This document shows, piece after piece, positions 23,843-64,000 of a stretch of DNA of 64,000 nt (position 1 is its first letter; every line of letters begins with the position of its first letter). The notes under the pieces were generated by a model. That model did not search any database and was not told where the DNA came from. It was given only the letters and a program-made list of their open reading frames with translations. The position numbers and the translations under genes are program-made. Source of the stretch: Engraulis encrasicolus (Eukaryota; Chordata; Actinopteri; Clupeiformes; Engraulidae); contig NC_085858.1 of NCBI RefSeq assembly GCF_034702125.1, positions 55,559,779 through 55,623,778 on the forward strand, in the 5' to 3' direction.

Positions 23843-26118
23843 AGGTCTGGCAAGTAAAGGAACTTGGCTGGGTTTTATGTCGGTGAGCTCATGCTGAATG
23901 TTTGTGAAGCGTGACCTTGTTGGCTGGTGATAAAGCGCTCCACCATGGAGTGATAAGGAGAGATTGAGCCACAGGCCTGGTCCAGGGGAGGGCGAGGTGG
24001 CACCACCACCTATTCCAGAGGTGCATATTGACAGATTGAGAGCTGGGCTAGGTGGAGAGGGGAAGTGGGTGTGCTGCTACTAGCTGGATGGATATACAGC
24101 GAAGTGAAAAGAGAAATATTTCAGGGTGTTGCAGGTCACAGCTGCTAGTTAAATGCCAAGTTGAAGAGTGACGTGTAACAGGCTTCCTCCCCTACAGACA
24201 CATTTTCTATTCATACAGTTATGTAACCCACCAGTCAATATCTAGTTAAACATAGATGGTGCAAAGCGTGTCACGGGAGCACACCCATACCATCGCTGAC
24301 TCTATCTTGGCGTTGGTCTAGATTAGTGGTCCTCAACCTTTTTTGAGATGAACAAACCACAATAGATGAACAAGCCACAATAGACACACATTGACACAAT
24401 AGCTCGCACATTCTTCATCTCAAGCTATTGTTTCCAGGCTGATTCATGTTGGTGGTTTTCCAGGCCTGTATGTTCTCGATCATGACCATGAAAATACAAA
24501 GACTCAAGAATCCAAAATGGCGGAGGCAACTCATTGACACACCTATATTGTCAAGTTCTTTTAGCCCTCGGTACAGTGACTTCCATTTAGCTGCTGTGTC
24601 TTTGGAGTGTAGCCAGGATATTATGCATACTTTGCGTCCCCGGTGAAACTTGACGTGTCTCTAATTTTTTCTGTGCTTCTGTGCGTGCTTGTGTTGGAAT
24701 CAACACGGCTGAGTGGAGTGGAGTGCCACAAATGGCAAAATAGTTTTCCCTCTTTGTCATTTCCTCTGTCTCTCCTTTTCCTCTCGCTTTCCCAATCCTG
24801 CCTCCATCCTCTTATCCTCTAAAGCTTTCGTTGAGTTTTACTCCTTTCTTATTCTGTCTAGTTAGTGTCTCTTTCATTCTTCTCTCTCTCTTCCTCTATT
24901 TTGCTCAATCTATCCATCTCTCACTCCCTCTCTTCCTGTTGACTGTGGTTGACTTTGACTGTCTGTGGAGAAGATCCCACGCTCACCTGCCCTCTCCTCC
25001 TGGGTACACTTGAGCAGTACAGTAGCTTATCTGTTCTTCTCCTTGATGCTGATGGACAGATTCAGAAGTTAAGTTGTGAGATGAAGGCTGTTGAGAAGGC
25101 TGAAATGGAAAGCAATAGATAGAAAAGGAGAACAGAAAGAAGGACATTGATTACTTTGTGCTTTGTCAGTTTATTCAGTCGCTCCTGCATGCTGCCAGTG
25201 CTTTTAGGAGAGGTGGTAGGAGCGATATATCCTACTCCCCACCTCACCCTCCCTCCATACTTGCCACCCCCAACCATCTCCCCCCAGCTGCACAGGTTTG
25301 TCTGGATGGCATGGAGTGTTTGCCTGTGGATACGTGTCTGTGTATGTGTGCATACGTGTGTTTTGTGACGTTGAGGAGAATGTGTTAAAGAGAAAGTCAG
25401 AGAGGGAGAGAGATGTGGAAAGTTGGCAGGGCGCGTGGCATGGCCTTATATAGCGATGTGAGGGCTGACGCGGCGCGGGCTGGCGGTGGGTGAGAGGATG
25501 AGGGTGAGGAGGAATCATGGGAGATTCTTGCCAGTCAGCAGCGCGGCGGTGGGCCAGGCATGAGCTGGGGAGTCGTTCAGCCGGGTGGAACGGAATGAAA
25601 GTGAGGGAGAAAGAGAGAGGGAGAGGGAGAGGGAGAGAGAGGAGTGGGGAGTGAGGGAGCGAGGGATGGCCCCGCGGAGGAGTGAGTGTGAGTGAGAGTG
25701 AGTGTGTGTTTTTTGGCCCAGGTCCTCTGCGAGCCTAAGGCAGAGTGCTCTGTTGTGCTCAACACACACACACACACGCGCACGCACACGCACCAATCCA
25801 CACATGCAAACCTCTGTGTTGATGCATTCACCAACACACACATACAATGCCTTATGCAGAGAATGCACATATAATAAACACACTTATGGCAACTGTTGAC
25901 CATACATATATAGACATATACTTGAGCAAACAAGGCCATTCACAATGTAATCCTATTTGTTCACAAACGTACACACATGTGCAGTTGTAGTCTGACTGGC
26001 CCAGTCACGCATGCCTCACAGTGCTGTCCCTAACTTCCTTTGTACCATATTGTCACCAATGTCCATTACCACAAATACATACGGACGTATGCACACGAGC
26101 ACACACATCCACACACAG

Positions 26119-26288
<170 letters not shown>

Positions 26289-26969
26289 ACATCATCGCTC
26301 CCTCCACACCCATCCACCCCATTTCCTCTGCCTGCTACTCTGCCAGCTCGGCCTCAGTGCCGTGTGCTCCTGATCTTTCTAAATTAGATAGCTGTGGGAA
26401 TCCATCTCCATCACGGCCTAATCTAGTTATACCAGAGGACATACTATTGTCATAGTGAAAAGCCCATTGTCACTCCAGTCAGACTTCCCAATAACTGGTC
26501 CAGACAAGAGTAGTACATGGGAACCAGGGAGGGTGATGTGTCATTTGGGTACTCTGGCACCATGTCGTTATTGGCTAGCTGAGCTTTGAACGCCTTTTTG
26601 GAGGCTGGTAGGAGGGAGGCTAGGGGTGGGGGGGGGGTGGGGGGGGTTGCAGGCAGAATCTTGCCTAATACAACTGGCAGCAGATGTAGTGTTTGTGACA
26701 TCTCATTTTTGTCACATTTGATTTGTTGTGGGAAGGCAAAGATGCAGTCATGGTACAGGTAATTGCGTGTCATGACAAGACTTGTGCGATAGGATAAAGG
26801 CAGCACCGATAGCTTTAAACTTCTCTGCAGTCAACAACTCCGGAGAAGAAAACCTTTGTCAATACATCCGGTATAGCTATAAGCAACTTAACTTCTTCTT
26901 TGAGCTTGAAGGTTCAACAGCTAAACTCTTTGAAGATTGTCATTCATCCAGGTCATGTTATCCATAGAG

Positions 26970-27333
26970 CAGTGGTTCCCAATCTTTACCATGACAAGGC
27001 CCCCCATATGCCGGTACATTCCAGCCAAGGCCCCCCTTTACATGGGTCGACTCGTGCCACACTTTTCCCCCCTGCATATCCCCTTTCACAACCGTAGTCT
27101 AGGTCTTTGAGACAGTGTCCCACAAAGATCTATAGCATAATAGTGATCATTTTAGTAGTGTTCAGAGATATAATAAATCATTTGAATGATGAGAATATTG
27201 GTTAGCTTGAGAATATTGGTTAGTTTCTTTTTTGATAATTTGATTTACGTTAGTTATTTGGTTTTAAGCTACACATTTTTGCCAACCTGCTGTGCCCCCC
27301 TAAGGATCCCTGGCCCCACTTTGAAAACCGTTG
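26970..27333. mobile_element. hAT-type MITE (CAGTGGTTCCCAA end)
   Basis: The left end CAGTGGTTCCCAATCTTT pairs imperfectly with the right end (ACTTTGAAAACCGTTG). The 8-bp duplication CCATAGAG flanks it at 26962-26969 and 27334-27341. It contains the ccccc-rich motifs common to this group and has no coding capacity. Confidence 0.82.
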
Positions 27334-27920
27334 CCATAGAGGGCATTTTTTCTCAAAACGCCAAAGCCAGACCCTTTTTATTAAAACGAGGTGAGCAACA
27401 TGGAGCTGGTTTATTTACCAGGCTTTGTCTAGGCCCTAGTGGCCATGTTTGCATTAGATTCAGGTGGCCTTTCAGTTGAAGAGATGGAGCCACAAAAATA
27501 GCTTCCCTCCCCAGAGGCCTCAAAGTGTGTCACTCTGTGTTTAAAAAAAAAAAAATCAGTGATGTGTTGTGGAGAAATCATTCTGACTGACCCTAATCCT
27601 TTAGCCTGCCCGTCTTCCAAGACTGGAGGATTTCTGTGTCATTCTTCACACTCTGATAAAGACATTCATATAAAGCAGCCACGTCAGGACTGTTTATTGG
27701 AATATATCTTGTGTAGATAAATATCACTTGAGCCACCTGAGTCTGCGTGTCCGCCTCGTATCCAGGATGCTTTGCATCATGGGGGATGGGTGCTTTGGTT
27801 TGTTTAGTCTGCTCTGCTGTTCACTGTTTGGAAGGTTACTGGTGATGTTTTGTCTCACTGTTGCGTTTACTCAAACAGCTCTGCGGGTTGTTGATGTTTT
27901 TCCTCTTCATATCAGCCAAG

Positions 27921-28074
<154 letters not shown>

Positions 28075-28374
28075 GACACACACAGACTCTCCCTCCCTGT
28101 CCTAGTCACACTTTGACACAAGGATCGACATGCGCAAAACAAGGGCACACCCAAAAGTATCCCATTACAAATCAATGCGGGCGGATTCATTTGGTTATCA
28201 GGGCCCTGTGTGGTGTGCTGTACTGTGCTGTGCTGTGGGCATGGTGGAGGATGGCGGGTGAGGTGAGCTCGATAATGCAGACTGGTTGATGACTGACTGC
28301 TGTTAGCTGGTGCTGCTTTTCCAGGCATGTGTGTTCATGCCACCCTGCCCTCTCTTTTTTAAATATTTTTTTGT

Positions 28375-28525
28375 GACTTTTTTTCATGCTTTTATTGACC
28401 GAGACGTGTAGAGCAACAGGAAATAAGCTGGGAGCGGGAGAGCAAGACGGGAAGGGCTCGGCAAATGACCTCATGCCGGAATCGAACCCGGGTCGCCAGT
28501 GTAGCGGCTGGGCCCTTGCCCCTCT
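28375..28525 (-). repeat. tRNA-headed SINE, antisense
   Basis: The minus strand shows B-box GGTTCGATTCC and the family body; the plus strand reads caacaggaaataagctggg, then aatcgaacccgggtcgcc. It begins at a T-rich stretch, as expected for an antisense poly(A)-like tail. Confidence 0.6.
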
Positions 28526-29707
28526 CTCCCCTGGTTCTGGTGAAAGTGTGCCTGGCTGTCCATCAGCATCACTGGTAGCCGGTGCTGCTTCTCCATGCGT
28601 CTGTGTTCATGCATGCCACCCTCCCTGCCACCCTCCCTGCCTGCCTGCCACCCTCCCTGCCTGCCTGCCGGTGTTGCGGGGGAAAGTGTGCCTGGATGTC
28701 TGCTTGCGTCGCTGTGAGCTGTGTTCTCTTTGTGAGGACATCTGTGTGTGCTGTGCGCCTCTTCTAGGCCCCCCTCTAGAGAACTGGGGAGGTGACAGTG
28801 ATTTGTGGTGAAAGTTGGACCCCCATTCCACCACGATCACCAGAATCCAGCCCAGCCTGAAGCCATCAGTTACCCAGCAGCACAGCGTGTGATTTGGAGT
28901 TGAAGCTCGAGGAAAGAGTGGTGTAGAGGAGGAGAGAAAGAGCGAGAGAGAAAAGAAAGAGGAGAGAAAAAAGGGCTCCTTTTTTTCCTCCTCATTTCGT
29001 ACTGTGATGGAGTCAGTATGGTTGGAATGTGACCCTAAAAGTCTGGATAAACACAAACTCAGAGGAGAGGGGGAGAGGGGGGAGGGGGAGAGGGGGGAAC
29101 GGGGCCGGCGTATGGGGGGTTGTATGGTTTAATGCAGGGCGTCTGGAAAGAAAGGAACACAGGCAGAGAAGAGGAGGACGGAGAACGGGGGAGGAGGAGG
29201 AGGAGGAGAAGGGGAGTGTGGATGCAGAGAGGGGGAACTCATTTTGGGGTACCCCATGTTCTACAGCAGGATGTGGGGGAGGTGGGAAATGTAGCAGCAG
29301 GCCAGCGTTTGATGGGTGTCAGCTGTAGAGGCTGCTTATGGGTGCGTGAGTTTGTGTGAGCGTGTATTATTTCTGAGTTTGTGTGGGTGTATGAGGTGGT
29401 CGGGGGTAGTGGTCGGTCGGAGAAGGCCGTGAGAAGGTCCATGTTGCTGCATGTTGCTGCATCCTCTTGCATCTGTGGCCCTCCAGGCTCGTGTTAATGG
29501 ACCGTAGAGGCCGGTCAGGCTCGGCAGCACACTCAATCACCACCCCGCTTCTCCGGAACATCACAAAAACCTCCAGAGATTTGTCACTTCGCCTCACATA
29601 AACCCCTCCACACAAACAAACAACACACACACGCACACACACTCCCTCCACTAACCCACATGTGCATAGTCATATGATTCACACGCACACCAGTCCACCA
29701 CCCTCAC

Positions 29708-29788
29708 AGGCAGACAGGCAGACAGGCAGACAGGCAGACAGGCAGACAGGCAGACAGGCAGACAGGCAGACAGGCAGACAGACAGACA
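29708..29788. repeat. 8-bp minisatellite (CAGGCAGA)n
   Basis: About ten near-identical copies of gcagacag in tandem. Confidence 0.97.
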
Positions 29789-30083
29789 GTCAAATACACA
29801 CACATTTCCCAGCCACTTACAGTTGCAGTTGAGCAGAGCAACAGCATCAGTGAAGATCCTCCTATCCTCAGTCTGCCCTGGCCCCTAGGCCCTGCCACTT
29901 GATGGGCCTTTATGGGCCCTTGCACTTTACTGTACACGTCTTGTGTAGTTTACTTTCTCCAGCTGCCCTGTTGAACTCAGTCAGTCAGTCATGTGGTTGG
30001 CTGATGGCTCTGGTACACCAGACTGACCAGCACTGCCACCACACACACTGATGATGGTGCCTTCATTTGTTAGTTTGATTGTT

Positions 30084-30130
30084 TTCATTCATTCATTCAT
30101 TCATTCTTTCATTCATTCATTCATGCATTC
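30084..30130. repeat. (TTCA)n microsatellite
   Basis: About eleven cattcatt-type tetramers, with single ctttc and catgc interruptions. Confidence 0.95.
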
Positions 30131-31746
30131 ACACTGTGATACAATTTCTTCTTCCTGGCACTCCTAGTCTGCGGTAGATGACTGGAAATAAGTTTCACTT
30201 TTTTGAAGCTTTTTTTGCTTTGTAAAACTTGGAACAGTGTCAACTTATTTCCGGTATGTAATCTTTTGTACACAACGTACAGATGCATGCTATATTAGAT
30301 ATTACATACTGATCCAGCACACTGCTGATGCATTCAAATGTCTCACTTGCGTAATGAGTAACCGACTACCCAGAGGGAAAAACCCAACAGTCGACCTGTT
30401 CTGTTGTAGGTTACTACTTCCTTACTAGAAGAACAACTACTCCACTTTTCCACCCTCCCCCATTCCTTTGCCACACAGCGACGTTCCATTAGTAGGCTTG
30501 TTGTTCTTTTAACTTATTTTTATCGTCTGACGGTGCATATCATGCATCCCAGCTATTTTACTCCAGTCCCATTAAAAGTGTGTCTGTGTGTGTGTGTGTG
30601 TGTTTCTTGTATGTGCTGACTGTTTATACCCAGAGGGGCGATAAGCTTTTTTTTCTCTGCTTGGGAGAAAGTCTTTCTTGACTCTGCTGGAGAGGAATGA
30701 TGATAATTGTGCTAGTAAAAAAAACAGCACAGTGGCCCTATGGCCTTCACTGAGGCACAGCGTGCTCACATAATTGCCTGCCTTGTGCATTTAGTGTGTG
30801 TGTGAGACTGAGAGAGTGATTTGTGTGTGTATGGATTTCCGTGTGTGCGTGTGTGTTCACTCTGGTGAAGATGGCGGCTTGTGCAAAACCAGGTCCTTGA
30901 TCTCTCTCGTACACACTCTCCGTCCCAGAGTTCTGGAAAGACTCGTCCTGTCACCTTCCATCTTCTGCAGGAGTGAATGGATTCACCCTCTCCTGACTAG
31001 GCAGCGTGAGAAAGGGGAGTTGCCAGGCAGGCGTGCCATGCACAGGCTTGTCTTTGGGTTTGCAATTTGTTTCTTCACTCGAGAAATGTTTTGAGTGGGT
31101 GTGTGAAAGCTACCGTTTTTTTTGTGTCCAAATCCAAATCCACCTCAGGCTGCTATGATTAATCTGATGTTGATTTTTAATTTTGATATGGTTCCTAGTC
31201 ATGACAGTCGCGACTCGCCAGGTGAGGTTGCTTCTTTGTGCAAACACAGGTGGCTCATCTGCCTATGTACACACACACACACACACACACACACACTACA
31301 CACACACACGCAAACACTCATGGGCCCAGAACCTGCCATCCTGTGTCAGAAGGGGTGTCATCCTTCCCTCTGGGCTGGAGATTATTTTAGAGATGCTCCC
31401 CCAACCGTGTAATCAACAAAAGTCTCCTCCAGAAAAAACACCGATTTGCTCGCAACAACCAGCACATGTTAGTCATTACCGCAAAACAGGGCTTTTTTGC
31501 GCTTGCGTTTTTTTCCCCAATCCCTGTGTGTGAAGTCACTATTGTGAGCAAGGTATTATTAGCCAGTGAAGGTGAAAAGCTGAAACCCCTTCATTAACGT
31601 TTTTTCTCAGCCCTACTCCATTTTCCTCTCTCTTACATCCTTTTTGAGGTGTTTCCAAGAAAGATCAAGTGGGTAGTGGTGGTGGGAAGAGTCTGGTCTG
31701 TTACTTTATGTTTTGTTTGGTTGATGTCTCCATGATCCCCACCTTA

Positions 31747-31951
<205 letters not shown>

Positions 31952-32454
31952 TTGCGGCCTCGACCCCTGCATTCCTCCAGGGTTGCATAAGAGGTCCAGG
32001 CCAGGGGGACGGGGTTCGTCCAGAAATACCAGCCATCCATCAAACAGACTCGAGAGAAGGAGATTGCTCTCTGTTTCGCAATAAATTACCTCTCTTCTCT
32101 TGGAAAGAAAGTGGCTAGATTTGTTTGTGTGTGTGTTTTTGAGGGAGAAAGGGAATGGGGTGCTCTTGTCGATTCCTTAAACGGCAATGAAAACGATGCA
32201 ACGGCAAAGATTTTTTTTCCTCTTTGAATGCCAGATTGTGTTACTTGACTGATATCATATCAATAACCTGCGATGAGTTGAAGGTCAGCCTCAGCCCTTC
32301 TCTTCATACTTCCCTCTCTTTCGTTTCTCACATTTGTGCATCCCTTCCTACCTTGCTCTCAATCCGTCCGTTCATCACTCACTCACACACATATTCACTT
32401 GTCCCATTGTCTCTCCTCTTTTCTCCTCCTCCTCCTCCTCCTCCTCTCCTACAG

Positions 32455-63384
<30,930 letters not shown>

Positions 63385-63390
63385 GTAGGC

Positions 63391-63438
63391 ACCCAATATG
63401 GCACCCAATATGGCACCCAATATGGCACCCAATATGGC
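63391..63438. repeat. 12-bp tandem repeat at the exon 30 donor
   Basis: Four perfect copies of ACCCAATATGGC begin 6 bp after the exon boundary. Read-through would add GTQY repeats in frame before a stop. Confidence 0.97.
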
Positions 63439-63655
63439 TAGTAGATGTTTCATCTTGCTAGCCAAATATAAACTCTCCAACACCTAAAGTGGCAATTAAG
63501 TTTCTTTTTTACCAACCAAGCAGGGTCTTTGTTGTAGTGTTGGTGTTCTAGAGAAGTACTGAGTGCATTTTGGTAACCTGCTGCTGAAGTTACAGTTCAC
63601 TTCATTGTTGATGGTAGCCTGCTTTGGAAGTGGAATAAAGTATCTTTATTGTTAA

Positions 63656-63953
63656 CCCATTGGTGCCTAAGGCACCTGCAAAAAAAGGTTGCTGAATGCC
63701 TGAGCCCTTTTTAAGAAAAGCTGCCCTCAGCCAATAAAAACCTAATATCTCAGCTTCTGAAGCACATAAAAATATGCACTAAGTTGCATTTAATCGCTAA
63801 GACCCTCATCTTTCATTAGAATGTGTTCATTCATCTCGAACAAACAGAGATTTTTAATAAAGTTGTCTCAAATCTCATGAGCCTGAAAATTGCTTAATGC
63901 AACTCCAGGCGCCAGGGCCAATGTTGCGCAACGCAACATCAGGCATCAATGGG
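63656..63953. mobile_element. piggyBac-like MITE, intact
   Basis: TTAA at 63652-63655 and 63954-63957. The left end CCCATTGGTGCCT and right end AGGCATCAATGGG form a 13-bp inverted repeat with one mismatch. It is homologous to 56041-56612 and 53762-53960. It is non-coding, in intron 30. Confidence 0.82.
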
Positions 63954-64000
63954 TTAATGGTGTGTGAAACAAGTGTAAATTCTTTTGTTTTGATTTCCTG

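Noticed and set aside
24326..24400. Start of a further CAGTGGTTCTCAA-type MITE (ggtcctcaacctttttt)
   Set aside because: The right end and target duplication could not be found. It is probably a fragment.
25436..25450. CArG box/TATA-like ccttatatag in intron 1
   Set aside because: It misses the CArG consensus at the last bases and has no supporting promoter features.

Overview
The window is animal nuclear DNA, almost certainly from a ray-finned fish. It has intron-rich genes with GT-AG junctions, very dense (CA)n and (CT)n microsatellites, tRNA-headed SINEs, several families of short non-autonomous DNA transposons and one complete Harbinger transposon. Two host genes lie head to tail on the + strand. 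The first is the 3' end of txn2 (mitochondrial thioredoxin; last two coding exons at 3021-3144 and 5363-5479). The second is most of myh9 (non-muscle myosin heavy chain IIA). As I recall, TXN2 and MYH9 are also neighbours in the same order and orientation in human, so this is conserved microsynteny. I cannot tell which fish paralogue (a or b) this myh9 is.

Layout. 1-3020 is txn2 intron, 3021-5479 the last two txn2 exons, and 5480 to about 6655 a probable txn2 3' UTR. From about 6656 to 14300 is an intergenic stretch of SINEs, MITEs and microsatellites. About 14300-14678 is the likely myh9 promoter and untranslated exon 1. 14679-32454 is the 17.8 kb myh9 intron 1, which carries the intact Harbinger element at 15734-19700. 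32455-63384 holds 29 coding exons, numbered 2 to 30 here. Every splice phase was checked, and together they encode an uninterrupted 1444 residues: the motor, neck and first part of the coiled-coil tail. The rest of the tail lies beyond the right edge.

Most interesting: (1) two short in-frame candidate cassette exons in myh9 introns, placed where related class II myosins take alternative inserts. One is 21 nt (7 aa) in loop 1 at 43580-43600. The other is 63 nt (21 aa) in loop 2 at 49793-49855, and resembles the B2 insert of MYH10. (2) A full two-gene Harbinger element with 23-bp perfect terminal repeats, TTA target duplications and open reading frames for both transposase and a MADF/BESS protein, with a hAT fragment nested inside. 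(3) A 92/93 bp inverted repeat carrying a 14-bp target duplication, inserted inside a piggyBac-like MITE. (4) Decayed tandem copies of the start of exon 25 in the preceding intron. (5) Several myh9 splice acceptors whose pyrimidine tract is itself a microsatellite. (6) An 18-bp, 16-copy minisatellite inside a larger decayed tandem array in intron 2.
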